The notes: generated by a model from the sequence alone, not told the origin. A stretch of DNA of 64,000 nt from DASQZT01 sp035638575 (GCA_035638575.1 DASQZT010000132.1:124001-188000), one strand, 5' to 3'. Counted from the first letter of the stretch, positions 9,164 to 18,275 are shown. Numbers and translations are program-made.

Positions 9164-9820
9164 ATGCCGGACGACGTTTTTCGCATCGTCATCGCGGTGG
9201 CGGTGGTATTGGCCAGCTTCGCGTTCGTGGTGCAGGCATTCGCGGCGGTGATGATCGAGCGCGCCGTCCGCAAGATGCAAGGGAAGGTCGAAGCTGTGTC
9301 GGACCGCGCGCAACCCATCCTCACCAGGTTTAGCGGGACGCTGGATCAGGGCGAGCCGCTGATCAAAAAAGCCGGGCCGATTATCGACAAATTCGGAACG
9401 GCGGCAAACCGGATCGGGCCCATTCTGGATAAGGTGGGCCCGGCATTCGATCAGGCGCAGCAGGTGCTGGCCAATACCAACCGGATTGTGGAAGAGGCCC
9501 GCCCCCGAATCTCGGAAATCACCAGGGAAGCGGTCAGCATAGCGCGTGTAGGACGCGAGCAGGTGGACCGGCTCGGCAACGTGCTGACCGATGCGACCGA
9601 TCGCGCGCGCACGCGGCTGGAGCAGATCGATGAGACCGTGCAGAGCACGGTGGAGCAGGTGGAGCAAGTGGGCGAGTCGGTCAAGCGAGCGGTATCGCGG
9701 CCGGTGCGCGAGGTGAACGGCATCGCTGCCGGCATTTCGGCCGCCATGTCCACCCTGGTGAAGGGCCAGCGCAAATCGTCCGTGGACGCCGCGACCCAGG
9801 ACGAAGAGATGTTCATCTGA
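9164..9820 (+). CDS. Membrane-anchored helical protein (DUF948-like)
   Basis: A 218-residue protein with one N-terminal transmembrane segment (residues about 5-27: VFRIVIAVAVVLASFAFVVQAFAAVM), then a long, almost uninterrupted amphipathic helix up to about residue 190, rich in heptad-like repeats (DRAQPIL, IDKFGTAANRIGPILDKV). This resembles DUF948 and methyl-accepting-like coiled-coil proteins that follow YtxH genes in many bacteria. The C-terminus is short and polar. A structural or envelope role is inferred from the topology alone; no catalytic motif is visible. Confidence 0.6.
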   Translation: MPDDVFRIVIAVAVVLASFAFVVQAFAAVMIERAVRKMQGKVEAVSDRAQPILTRFSGTLDQGEPLIKKAGPIIDKFGTAANRIGPILDKVGPAFDQAQQVLANTNRIVEEARPRISEITREAVSIARVGREQVDRLGNVLTDATDRARTRLEQIDETVQSTVEQVEQVGESVKRAVSRPVREVNGIAAGISAAMSTLVKGQRKSSVDAATQDEEMFI

Positions 9821-9826
9821 GGCTGG

Positions 9827-10252
9827 TTAGAAGAGGTTCACGTCCAGACCGGCGATGAAGTCGATGCCGGGGATGACGAGGCCGCGCAGGCGGCGATCAT
9901 TGGTCAGGAAGAGGTTGACTCCGGCGTACGCGGCACAGGCGAGATGCATGCCGTCGGCGGCGCTGACGCGGTTAAAGGCGCGAATCCGAGCATAGTGTTC
10001 GGCAGTCTCGAGCGTAAACGGAAGGAGTTCCACAACTGGCGGGCGGAGCAGGGCTTTGGTGTTGACTACAATGTCCGTGGCGCCTCGCTTATAGGCTCCC
10101 GCCAGCACTTCGCCGACCGTGAGCATGCTGGTCAGGAGTGTGTCCTTGCGTCGCCCCACGACATCCAGGATCTCCCGAACGCGGCCTCCATGTTCCGGGT
10201 GGGCTTCCAAAACGTAGATGAACAGCATTGCGTCAAAATAGATGCGGCTCAC
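9827..10252 (-). CDS. PIN-domain ribonuclease, VapC-like toxin
   Basis: A 141-residue PIN domain. The four conserved acids are visible: Asp7 (IYFDAMLFIYVL), Glu48 (TVGEVLAG), Asp100 (SAADGMHLA) and Asp119 (FLTNDRRL), forming the Mg2+-dependent RNase centre. A GTG start at 10252 is chosen because it overlaps the TGA of the upstream gene (GTGA, translational coupling) and lies directly before the first beta strand. VapC toxins cleave tRNA or rRNA and are held in check by the partner encoded just upstream. The partner here is larger than usual (see the next entry). Confidence 0.8.
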   Translation of the reverse strand: MSRIYFDAMLFIYVLEAHPEHGGRVREILDVVGRRKDTLLTSMLTVGEVLAGAYKRGATDIVVNTKALLRPPVVELLPFTLETAEHYARIRAFNRVSAADGMHLACAAYAGVNLFLTNDRRLRGLVIPGIDFIAGLDVNLF

Positions 10253-10674
10253 CAGTCGTTCCTTGGGTCCCCTGGTGCATAGAACGGCTCCCGCAGACTG
10301 CGGAGGTATGCCTCGCCGCCCCCCAAGCTCTCGAACACTTCCTTTCCAATACCCCACAACTCCAATAGCCGCAGAACAGGCGACTCGCCGGGCTTGGCCG
10401 CCGATTGCTTATCATCCAAGCGATAGGTGAACTTCACAGTCGTGCTCTGGCCCGATGGAGGGCCTTCCCACTTCTCCAGCGTCACGTGGTTTCGCTCCAG
10501 GAACTTCCTGCCCTTCAATGCGCTGCAAACTGCTGGGGTGAGGTGTTGAAGGCCAAGCTCCTTTTCGACTTCTCCCGCGACGATGGTGACAGTTAACTCG
10601 CCCCGGCGCCGGGAAGGTTCAATATACCTGGTGCGGGCATGGTCCCGAATGCGGTCGGCAAGTTTTTCCTTCAT
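10249..10674 (-). CDS. Unrecognised partner of the PIN toxin (possible antitoxin)
   Basis: A 141-residue protein whose stop overlaps the start of the PIN gene by 4 bases. It is not a typical 70-90-residue VapB: no AbrB, RHH or Phd motif is obvious. The N-terminal half is basic and helical (MKEKLADRIRDHARTRYIEP), followed by a segment that could be a winged-helix-like fold (GEVEKELGLQHLTPAVCSAL) and an acidic/aromatic C-terminus. Gene order and coupling suggest an antitoxin, but this is inference. An alternative ATG lies 21 bases upstream (10695), within the repeated motif AGCATAGCA. Confidence 0.55.
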   Translation of the reverse strand: MKEKLADRIRDHARTRYIEPSRRRGELTVTIVAGEVEKELGLQHLTPAVCSALKGRKFLERNHVTLEKWEGPPSGQSTTVKFTYRLDDKQSAAKPGESPVLRLLELWGIGKEVFESLGGGEAYLRSLREPFYAPGDPRNDW

Positions 10675-10702
10675 GGAGCCAGCATAGCACAGCATAGCAT
10701 GC

Positions 10703-12634
10703 TTAAGGCTGACTGCGCACGAACGCCACCACCAGCCGGATCTGCTCGTAGGTGATCTCGGGCGGCAGCGCTTCCCGCAGCGGCTTCAGCCATTGCGGAC
10801 CCAGCCTGCGCACCACTTCCTCGATGCGCTCGTGGTCTTCCGCGCCGACCCAATCCATGCGGTAGTCCAGGCGGCCCTTCTCCACCAGATCGGCCACCAG
10901 ATGCACTACGGTCGAGACCTGGCGGCCGCGAATTTCGGCGATCTCCGCGAAGGTCTTGCCCTCGGCCAGGAGCCGCATGGTCTCTTCGGCCGGAGAGACC
11001 TGGGATTGAACGCGCGCGGCGGCCCGCACGCCGTTGCGGAACGCTTCGAAGGCGGCGAAGATCTCGCTGCCGTACAGTTCCGCCTTACGCTCCCCGATTC
11101 CTGTGACGCCGAGCAGTTCCCGCAGATTGGAGGGTTCCTTTCGGCAGAGGTCTTCGAGCGCGACATCGCTGAGCACCACGTAGGGTGGCACCGCGGCGCG
11201 CTGGGCCGTCCGGCGGCGCCATTCCTTGAAGAACTCCACCAGCTCGCGATCCGCCGCCGGCTCCGCGATTTCAGTTGGCGGCGGCGGTGGTGGAGTGGCT
11301 GGCCGCGGAGGCACGGCTGGCCGCGAAGCCGCGACCGGCTGTGGAGGCGGCGGCACGGGCCGCGCCGCCTCCTTCCGGCGACGCTTCTTCTTCGGCGCCT
11401 CGGCCTCTTCCACCGGCGCCACCAGCCACTCCGGCACATTCCCGCACACGTCGCACATCTCGCAGCGCTGCCACTTGGGGACCTGCCCGAAATGCGTGCA
11501 GATCTGCAAATGCCGGCAGCGCGAGCTTTCCACGAACCGGCGCACGGTGTGGTATCGCTGCCAGGACCGCTCTTTCTCGGCCGGGTCCCTCACCTGTTCG
11601 ATGAAGTAGGCCAGCAGGCCCGCGTCTTTGGGCTGCCAGAGCAGCAGGCAATCGGCGGGCAGCCCGTCGCGCCCCGCGCGGCCCGCTTCCTGGTAATACT
11701 GCTCGATCGATTTCGGCAGCGACATATGGATCACCGCGCGCACGGCTGGCTTGTTGATCCCCAGGCCGAACGCGATGGTCCCCACCAGCACCCGCACTTC
11801 GTCGTTCATCCAGCGCTCCTGGTTGCGCCGGCGCGTGGCGGACTCCATCTGGCCGTGATAGGGCGTGGCCGCGATGCCCCGGTCGGCCAGCGAATCGACG
11901 GTCTCTTCGACCAGCGCGATGGTGGGAGCGTACACGATCACGCTCTCTCCCGCATAGGCGCGCAAGGCCGCCAGCAGCGCCTTGGAGTGCGATCGCTTGT
12001 CGCACTCGTGCACGATGTAGCGCAGGTTGGCGCGATGGAAGCTGGCAATGTACTTGTGCGGATCGCGGAGCTGAAGCTGCTCGAGGATGTCGTGCCGCAC
12101 GCGGCGCGTGGCGCTGGCGGTGAACGCCGCGATGGGCCGGTCGGGGAAATTCTGGCGCAGGGAGCTGAGCTGGCGGTATTCCGGCCGGAACTCGTGCCCC
12201 CATTCCGAGATGCAATGCGCCTCGTCGATGGCGAAAAACGCCAGCGGAAGTTTTTGCAGCCATGCGACGGTATCCGCGCGGGCCAGCCGTTCGGGCGAGA
12301 TGTAGAGCAGCCGGAACGCGCCTTGTGCGGCCGCGCGCATCACGGCCCGCTGCTCTTCGGCGGCCTGCGAGCTGTTCACCACCGCAGCCGGGATGCCCAT
12401 GTCGGCGAGTTGCGCCACCTGGTCCTGCATCAGGGCGATGAGCGGCGAGATCACCACCACGGTCTGGCCCAGCACGAGGGCGGGCAACTGGTAGCACAGA
12501 GACTTGCCGCCGCCGGTCGGCATGACGACGGCCACGTCGGTGCCGCCCAGCAAGCTCTGGATGATCCGTTCCTGCAACGGGCGGAACGAGTCGTAGCCCC
12601 AGTACCGTTTCAGGGCTGCAAGAAGGTCTTCCAC
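10703..12634 (-). CDS. recQ: ATP-dependent DNA helicase RecQ
   Basis: A 643-residue SF2 helicase. Walker A (MPTGGGKS) is at about residues 38-45 and DEAH at 137-140, followed by the RecQ aromatic loop region (HCISEWGHEFRPEYRQL) and motif VI (QEAGRAGRDG). A zinc site follows (CRHLQICTHFG...CEMCDVCGN). After this the protein departs from the E. coli plan: a proline-rich, low-complexity linker, then an HRDC domain (EFFKEWRRRTAQRAAVPPYV), then a C-terminal helix-turn-helix of the HTH_40 kind (LLAEGKTFAEIAEIRGRQVS). A clear RQC winged helix was not seen. It unwinds recombination intermediates, which fits ruvAB in the same operon. Confidence 0.92.
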   Translation of the reverse strand: MEDLLAALKRYWGYDSFRPLQERIIQSLLGGTDVAVVMPTGGGKSLCYQLPALVLGQTVVVISPLIALMQDQVAQLADMGIPAAVVNSSQAAEEQRAVMRAAAQGAFRLLYISPERLARADTVAWLQKLPLAFFAIDEAHCISEWGHEFRPEYRQLSSLRQNFPDRPIAAFTASATRRVRHDILEQLQLRDPHKYIASFHRANLRYIVHECDKRSHSKALLAALRAYAGESVIVYAPTIALVEETVDSLADRGIAATPYHGQMESATRRRNQERWMNDEVRVLVGTIAFGLGINKPAVRAVIHMSLPKSIEQYYQEAGRAGRDGLPADCLLLWQPKDAGLLAYFIEQVRDPAEKERSWQRYHTVRRFVESSRCRHLQICTHFGQVPKWQRCEMCDVCGNVPEWLVAPVEEAEAPKKKRRRKEAARPVPPPPQPVAASRPAVPPRPATPPPPPPTEIAEPAADRELVEFFKEWRRRTAQRAAVPPYVVLSDVALEDLCRKEPSNLRELLGVTGIGERKAELYGSEIFAAFEAFRNGVRAAARVQSQVSPAEETMRLLAEGKTFAEIAEIRGRQVSTVVHLVADLVEKGRLDYRMDWVGAEDHERIEEVVRRLGPQWLKPLREALPPEITYEQIRLVVAFVRSQP

Positions 12635-12641
12635 TGTTGAA

Positions 12642-13148
12642 CTACGAGTCTAACAGGCGGCCGCCCCGCATCTCGACGCGGCGCACGGTTGCGGGCGGAG
12701 CGGCATCCAGCATTTCGCGCACGGTCTGGCGCGTCACGGGGTGGCGCAGGGCGGGCGCGAGATCGGCCAGCGGCGCCAGCACGAAGCGCCGCTCGGCCAT
12801 GCGCGGATGCGGAATCTCCAGAGTCGCGGTGCGCACCACCGCCCGGCCATAAAGCAGGATGTCGATATCGATGGTCCGCGGGCCTTTGGCTACGGTGCGA
12901 ATACGGCCCAGACTGCGCTCGATCCGCGCCGTGCGCGCCAGCAGCTGCCGGGGGAACAGATCGGTTTCGGCTTCGACCACCAGGTTGAGGAACCAGCGCT
13001 GCGCGGTGAAGTCCACCGGCTCGGTTTCGTAGACGGGCGAGCAGCGGAGCACGCGCAGCTCGGGGGACGAAAGGCGCGCGACGGCCTCGCGCAAGTTCGT
13101 TTCGCGGTCTCCGACGTTCGACCCGAGGCCCAGGTAGACGGTTTTCAT
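12642..13148 (-). CDS. folK: 2-amino-4-hydroxy-6-hydroxymethyldihydropteridine pyrophosphokinase
   Basis: A 168-residue HPPK. It transfers pyrophosphate from ATP to 6-hydroxymethyl-dihydropterin in folate synthesis. Family signatures are the N-terminal YLGLGSNVGDRE, the pterin-site motif (YETEPVDFTAQRWFLN) and the metal/ATP motif RTIDIDILLYG. It lies 6 bp after ruvB and 7 bp before recQ, so it is embedded in a DNA-repair operon with no obvious functional link. Confidence 0.93.
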   Translation of the reverse strand: MKTVYLGLGSNVGDRETNLREAVARLSSPELRVLRCSPVYETEPVDFTAQRWFLNLVVEAETDLFPRQLLARTARIERSLGRIRTVAKGPRTIDIDILLYGRAVVRTATLEIPHPRMAERRFVLAPLADLAPALRHPVTRQTVREMLDAAPPATVRRVEMRGGRLLDS

Positions 13149-13154
13149 CGCGGG

Positions 13155-14183
13155 CTAAAACAGCGCCGGCTGGTCGTCGCGGCGCAGCTTGGGCTTCACC
13201 TGGAAGTACTCGAAGGCCAGATCCGTGGCTACCCGGCCGCGCGGCGTGCGGTTGAGGAATCCGAGCTGGATCAGGTACGGCTCGTAAACCTCTTCGATGG
13301 TGTCGGCCTCCTCGGAAATAGATGCCGCGATGGTATTCACGCCCACCGGCCCGCCGCGGTATTTTTCGAGGATGGTCATCATGATCTTCTGGTCGATTTC
13401 GTCCAGCCCGTAACGGTCCACGTCGAGCAGGTTCAGCCCGGTCTGCGCCACCGGCAGCGTGATTCGCCCGTCGGCGCGCACCTGGGCGTAATCCCGCACG
13501 CGGCGCAGCAGGCGATTGGCAATGCGCGGCGTTCCGCGGCAGCGGCGCGCGATCTCTTCGGCGGCGCCGTCTTCGACCTGCACCTGCAACAGCCGCGCCG
13601 AGCGCTTGACGATGGCCTCCAGCTCACCGACCGAATACGGGTCGAGCCGCAGCACCAGCCCGAAACGCCCGCGCAGGGGCGCGCTCACCAGGCCCTGCCG
13701 CGTGGTGGCGCCGATCGCCGTGAACTTCGGCATGGGCAGCGAATGCGTGCGGGCGCCCGGACCCACGCCCACCAGGATGTCCACGCGGAAATCTTCCAGC
13801 GCCGAGTAGAGCATCTCTTCCACGTCCGGAAGCAGACGGTGCACTTCGTCGATAAAGAACACCTGGCGCGCCCGGATATTGCTGAGGATGCCGGTGAGGT
13901 CCAGCTTCTTCTGCAACACCGGGCCGCTCGTGGTGGTGAAAGTCACCTCCAGCTCCTCGGCGATGATGGAGGCCAGCGTGGTCTTGCCCAGCCCGGGCGG
14001 CCCGTAGAGCAGGACGTGGTCCATGGCTTCGCCGCGCATCCGCGCGGCCTCGATGGCGATGGAGAGGTTTTCCTTCAGCTTGCTTTGTCCGGTAAAGTCG
14101 GCGAGGCGGCGCGGGCGAAGGCCGGCTTCGAAGGCCAGATCCTCGGCCTGGGGATCGCCGGAAATGAGATGCCGGTCGGGCAT
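13155..14183 (-). CDS. ruvB: Holliday junction branch migration ATPase RuvB
   Basis: A 342-residue AAA+ motor. Walker A (YGPPGLGKTTLA), Walker B (FFIDEVHRL), sensor 1 (IGATTRQGLVSAPLRGRFG) and the C-terminal winged helix (LNRTPRGRVATDLAFEYF) are in order and full length. RuvB hexamers pump DNA through RuvA-bound Holliday junctions. It follows ruvA by 11 bp. ruvC is not in the window. Confidence 0.97.
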   Translation of the reverse strand: MPDRHLISGDPQAEDLAFEAGLRPRRLADFTGQSKLKENLSIAIEAARMRGEAMDHVLLYGPPGLGKTTLASIIAEELEVTFTTTSGPVLQKKLDLTGILSNIRARQVFFIDEVHRLLPDVEEMLYSALEDFRVDILVGVGPGARTHSLPMPKFTAIGATTRQGLVSAPLRGRFGLVLRLDPYSVGELEAIVKRSARLLQVQVEDGAAEEIARRCRGTPRIANRLLRRVRDYAQVRADGRITLPVAQTGLNLLDVDRYGLDEIDQKIMMTILEKYRGGPVGVNTIAASISEEADTIEEVYEPYLIQLGFLNRTPRGRVATDLAFEYFQVKPKLRRDDQPALF

Positions 14184-14194
14184 GTGCTACCAGC

Positions 14195-14791
14195 TTAACG
14201 TACCAGTTCGAGCGCACGCCGGAAGAGCGGCTCGAAATCGGAGGGCGCGCCGGCAGCCTTGGCCTTGCGCACCGCGGCGTCGGCCTGGGGCCGTCCGCAG
14301 CCCAGATTGAGCAGCGCCGAAAGCACGTCCTGCTCGACCGCGGAAAGCGCCGCCGGGCCGGACGCCGCCGCGGGCTCTTCGCCGCTGATCGCCGGCAGCT
14401 TGTCGCGCAACTCCAGCACCATGCGCTCGGCGGTCTTCTTGCCGATTCCGGGAATGCGCACCAGCCGGTCCACCTCGCCGCGTCCGATGGCGCGAATCAG
14501 GTCGGGAGCGGCGAGTCCGGAGAGGATCGTGACCGCCAGCTTGGGGCCGATGCCGCTCACGCCGATCAGCTTTTCGAACAGCGCCTTCTCGTCCTGGGTG
14601 AGGAATCCATAGAGCGCCAAGGCGTCTTCCCGCACGTGTGTATGGATGCGCAGCCGCACCTCGGCGCCGGCTTCGGGCAGATGCGTGAAGGTGGAGACCG
14701 GGATGGTGACGTCGTAGCCCACGCCGCCGGTCTCCACGATAGCCTGGTTCGGATGCTTTTCGAACAACACGCCGCGCAGCAGAGCGATCAT
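14195..14791 (-). CDS. ruvA: Holliday junction DNA helicase subunit RuvA
   Basis: A 198-residue protein with the three RuvA domains: an OB-fold (residues 1-62; MIALLRGVLFEK), tandem helix-hairpin-helix motifs (SGIGPKLAVTILSG and PGIGKKTAERMVLEL) and the RuvB-binding C-terminal domain after an Ala/Glu-rich linker. The tetramer holds four-way junctions flat for RuvB. It is the first gene of the ruvA-ruvB-folK-recQ run. Confidence 0.96.
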   Translation of the reverse strand: MIALLRGVLFEKHPNQAIVETGGVGYDVTIPVSTFTHLPEAGAEVRLRIHTHVREDALALYGFLTQDEKALFEKLIGVSGIGPKLAVTILSGLAAPDLIRAIGRGEVDRLVRIPGIGKKTAERMVLELRDKLPAISGEEPAAASGPAALSAVEQDVLSALLNLGCGRPQADAAVRKAKAAGAPSDFEPLFRRALELVR

Positions 14792-14854
14792 ACAGACGAT
14801 TGTAGTGGGTGGAAGCCGAAGCGGGTGACTCGTCTGCCAGGTCTCGCCGTTTCG

Positions 14855-14937
14855 CTAGCGGCCGTGACCTCCTCCGCCTCCACCGTGGAAACCACCGGCG
14901 CTGTTGGCGCGGCCAAAGCCAGCCCGCAGCAGACACT
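14855..14937 (-). pseudogene. Possible tail of a glycine-rich secreted protein
   Basis: On the minus strand, directly downstream of the broken aldehyde dehydrogenase, the translation reads FGRANSAGGFHGGGGGGHGR and then stops. Gly/His-rich tails of this kind end some small secreted acidobacterial proteins. No matching N-terminal part is present, so it is at most a remnant; composition alone could also explain it. Confidence 0.2.
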
Positions 14938-15676
14938 CTACGCCACTCTCACCGTCTTCACGTTGACAAACTCGCGGATGCCGTAGACGCCGAGTTCCCG
15001 GCCGTATCCCGAGCGCTTCACTCCGCCGAACGGCAGGCGCGGGTCGGAAGCCACCATGCCGTTGATGAACACCATGCCGGCCTCGATCTCGTCGATGAAC
15101 CGCTGCTGCTCGGCCGCGTCGCGCGTCCACGCGCTGGCGCCCAGTCCGAACTCGGTGTCGTTGGCCAGCCGGATGGCCTGCTCGATTCCCGATGCGCGGA
15201 ACAGCACGGCGACGGGTCCGAACAGCTCTTCGCCATAAGCCGGCGAGCCGGTTGGCACGTCCGCCAGCACGGTCGGCGCGTAATAGTTGCCGGGCCGGTC
15301 CAGCCGGTGGCCGCCGGTCAGCACACGCGCGGAGATAGCTTCGCCCGCCGCCGGTGTCGATGGCCTCGTCCGCCAGGAACCGCTCGCCGCGCTCGACGTA
15401 GTAGCGGCAGGCGAGCGCGCACTTGGCCGCTTCCCCGCGCGCCGCCCCGATCGTTTTCCCCATTTCGAGCGTCATGATGCGCCCCAGCCGGTCCCTCTCC
15501 GAATCCAGGATCGTGGCCGCCGCGGCCAGCCAGCGGGCGCGCTCGGCAAAGCTGGTGTGGCGATACGCCCGCCAGGCGGCCTCGGCCCGCCTCAGCTTGT
15601 CTTCGATCTGGAAGTCCGTCAGGGCGTCGAACGTCCGCAGGGTCTCGCCCGTGGCGGGGTTGATGGTTGCGATCAC
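14938..15676 (-). pseudogene. NAD(P)+-dependent aldehyde dehydrogenase, internally deleted
   Basis: The first ~110 codons (GTG at 15674-15676; MIATINPATGETLRTF to DTGGGRSYLR) match the N-terminus of succinate-semialdehyde-type dehydrogenases. The last ~130 codons, in another frame (ARVLTGGHRLDRPG to FVNVKTVRVA), match the C-terminus. The junction is near 15320-15340. The roughly 200 codons that should lie between, with the NAD fold and catalytic Cys and Glu, are missing, so no active enzyme can be made. The GTG overlaps the TGA of the GH3 gene (GTGA), so the intact gene was translationally coupled to it. The last 165 bp recur almost unchanged at 34774-34938. Confidence 0.85.
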
Positions 15677-18198
15677 AGCGTTGCCTCCACGTGCGGAACG
15701 TTCGCCAGCGGCTGGCCGCCGCCCACGCTGATTCGCATGCGCGGCTCCGGCACATCCTCCGGGGCCAGCAGGAACTCCACGTCGCGGCTTTCGCCCGCCG
15801 CCAGCCGAATCCGGCGGAACGCCCGAAGCTGGCGAATGGCGCTCCCGGCCTGCTGGCGGCCGCTCACGTAGACCTCGACCACCTCGTCTCCCGCGCGCGC
15901 CGATTCGTTTTTCACCCGCACCGAAACACGCGCGCCCCTGGCCGTGCGGCTGGCCTCGAGTTTGGAATAGTGGAACGTGGAATAGCTCAGTCCGGAGCCG
16001 AAGCCGTAGAGCGCGTCACCCGTGAAATAGCGGTACGTGCGCCCCTTCATGGAGTAATCGTCGAAGGGCGGCAACTGGTCCGTGCCGCGGTAAAACGTCA
16101 CGGGAAGCCGCCCGGCGGGATTGTTCGCGCCGGCCAGCGTCTCGGCGATCGCGGTGCCTGCCTCCTCGCCTCCATACCAGGCCGCCAGCACCGCCGCCGC
16201 GTGCTCCGCCGCGTAGTTGGCGGCCAGCGCGCTGCCGCTCGTCAACACCACGACCACCGGCTTTCCGGTGTCGATCGCGGCCCGCACCAGGCGCTCCTGC
16301 GGCTCGGGCAGATCCAGATTCGTGCGGTCGCCGCCCGCGAAGCCGGGGATGTTCACGCGCATCTCTTCGCCTTCCAGATTCGCGTTCAGCCCGACGAACG
16401 CCACCGCGGCGTCGGACGCTTTCACCGCTTCCACCGCCTCGGCCAGCAGCGGGCCGGAGGGCGGGATCCACACCAGCTCCGTTCCCGTGCCGGGGCCCGT
16501 CTGGCGGTATTCGGCCAATAACTTGTAATCGTGTCCCGCCTCCAGGGTTAAGCGCCCCTGCCGGAACCCGCGGGCGCCCATCTCGGTAGCGGGCCCCGCC
16601 ACTTCCTTATCGTCGATGAGAACCCGGCCCGATTGAAAGCCGATCACGTACTCGCCCGTGTACGGGGCGCGCAGCGAGCCGGTCCATCGCACCGAGAACC
16701 CGCGGCGCGGAACGGCGGCCACCACGGCGGGATCGTTCATCTCGTAGTCCAAGTAGATCCGCGGCTCCACGCGTTTCAGCTTCGGCGAGCCCTCCAGATC
16801 GGCGTTGTCGAAGTACTCGGCCTGGAGGCCCTGGCCGCCACCGGCGGGCGGCGACAGAACATCCGGCGGCACCAGCGCCTGGCTCACGCTGGTGTAGGTG
16901 CTGCCCAAGGCCGCCCGCACTTCGGCCTTCCCGGCGAACTGCCGCCGCAGGCCTTCGAGCGGCGTCACGATGCTCGAAGGAATCCCGTTGTAGTTCCCCA
17001 GCGGCGCGTCGGGATCGTCCGCCGACGGTCCGATCACCGCGATGCGGCGAACCGAAGCGCCCAGCGGCAGCACTCCCTTCGCATTCTTCAACAGCACGAT
17101 GGACTCGCGGGCCGTCTCCAGGGCCAGCCGCCGATGCTCCGCCGAATCGTTCTCCGAGTATGGAATCCGCGCGTAGGGCACGCGCTCGGGCGGGTCGAAC
17201 ATGCCCAAGCGGAACCGCGCGACGAACAGCCGCGCCAGCGCCTGGTCGATTTCGGCTTCGGTGATCTGGCCGGCCTTGACCGCGTCCACCAGCGACCGGT
17301 ACTCGGTGCCGCAGGTCAGGTCCGTGCCCGCTTTCACCGCGGCGGCCGATGCCTCGGCCATCGACGGCTTGTACTTGTGCCCGCGGAAGATGTCGCTGAC
17401 CGCGCCGCAATCGCTCACCACGAATCCCTGAAAGCCCCACTTCCCGTGCAGGACGTCTTGCAGCAGCATGGTGCTGGCGCAAGCCGGAACGCCGTCCACG
17501 GCGTTGTACGCGCACATCACCGAATCGGCCTTGGCTTCCACGATGGAGGCGCGAAACGCCGGCAGGTAGGTTTCGTTGAGGTCGCGCTCGCCCGCCTCGA
17601 CGTCGAAGCTGTGGCGCGAGGATTCGGGCCCGCTGTGCACCGCGTAGTGTTTCGCCGTGGCGATCACCTTGAAGTAATGCGGGTCGGTGCCCTGCAGCCC
17701 CTGGATGAACGCCACCGCCATGCGCGCGGTAAGGTACGGATCCTCGCCGTAAGTCTCCTGGCCGCGTCCCCAGCGCGGATCGCGGAAGATATTGATGTTG
17801 GGCGACCAGAACGTGAGCCCGCGATACCGGCTGTGGTCGTTGTTGCGGATGGCCTCGTGGTACTTGGCGCGGGCCTCGGTCGAAATGGTGTCGGCCACGC
17901 GGTGCATCAGGTCCGTGTCCCATGTGGCGGCCAGCCCGATGGCCTGCGGGAAGACGGTAGCGAGGCCGGCGCGCGCCACTCCGTGCAGCGCTTCGTTCCA
18001 CCAGTCGTAGGCGGGAATCTCGAGCCGCGGAATGGCGGGGGCGGAGTTCTGCATTTGCAGGACCTTCTCCTCCAGCGTCATGCGCGAGACCAGGTCGGCC
18101 GCGCGCTTCTCGGCGGGCAGGTCCGGATTGCGGTAAGCCATCTCTTGCGCGGACAGGCACGAGGCCAGCGCCAGGATCGTCCAGCGAGCGGATTTCAT
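15673..18198 (-). CDS. Glycoside hydrolase family 3 beta-glucosidase/xylosidase with PA14 insert
   Basis: An 841-residue secreted enzyme. A short signal peptide (residues 1 to about 18) starts at the ATG at 18198; a longer in-frame reading lacks a ribosome site. The N-terminal barrel carries the catalytic nucleophile Asp263 in FVVSDCGAVSD and the substrate-pocket motif KHYAVHSGPESSRH. A PA14 carbohydrate-binding domain (about 458-590, GLQAEYFDNADLEG) is inserted in the second alpha/beta domain, and a fibronectin-III-like domain closes the protein (about 690-800). PA14-containing GH3 enzymes remove terminal glucose, xylose or arabinose from oligosaccharides. Its stop overlaps the start of the broken aldehyde dehydrogenase. 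Confidence 0.93.
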   Translation of the reverse strand: MKSARWTILALASCLSAQEMAYRNPDLPAEKRAADLVSRMTLEEKVLQMQNSAPAIPRLEIPAYDWWNEALHGVARAGLATVFPQAIGLAATWDTDLMHRVADTISTEARAKYHEAIRNNDHSRYRGLTFWSPNINIFRDPRWGRGQETYGEDPYLTARMAVAFIQGLQGTDPHYFKVIATAKHYAVHSGPESSRHSFDVEAGERDLNETYLPAFRASIVEAKADSVMCAYNAVDGVPACASTMLLQDVLHGKWGFQGFVVSDCGAVSDIFRGHKYKPSMAEASAAAVKAGTDLTCGTEYRSLVDAVKAGQITEAEIDQALARLFVARFRLGMFDPPERVPYARIPYSENDSAEHRRLALETARESIVLLKNAKGVLPLGASVRRIAVIGPSADDPDAPLGNYNGIPSSIVTPLEGLRRQFAGKAEVRAALGSTYTSVSQALVPPDVLSPPAGGGQGLQAEYFDNADLEGSPKLKRVEPRIYLDYEMNDPAVVAAVPRRGFSVRWTGSLRAPYTGEYVIGFQSGRVLIDDKEVAGPATEMGARGFRQGRLTLEAGHDYKLLAEYRQTGPGTGTELVWIPPSGPLLAEAVEAVKASDAAVAFVGLNANLEGEEMRVNIPGFAGGDRTNLDLPEPQERLVRAAIDTGKPVVVVLTSGSALAANYAAEHAAAVLAAWYGGEEAGTAIAETLAGANNPAGRLPVTFYRGTDQLPPFDDYSMKGRTYRYFTGDALYGFGSGLSYSTFHYSKLEASRTARGARVSVRVKNESARAGDEVVEVYVSGRQQAGSAIRQLRAFRRIRLAAGESRDVEFLLAPEDVPEPRMRISVGGGQPLANVPHVEATL

Positions 18199-18275
18199 AC
18201 AGCAATAGTCTAACCGCGTTCGCCGGGCGATGGCTCGGGCAAGCTGCGAATCCTGCACGGTCATACCCATTCAGA

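Noticed and set aside
10793..12640. 615-codon open frame opposite recQ
   Set aside because: An antisense shadow in GC-rich DNA; His/Arg/Gly-rich with no motif, while recQ on the other strand has all helicase motifs.
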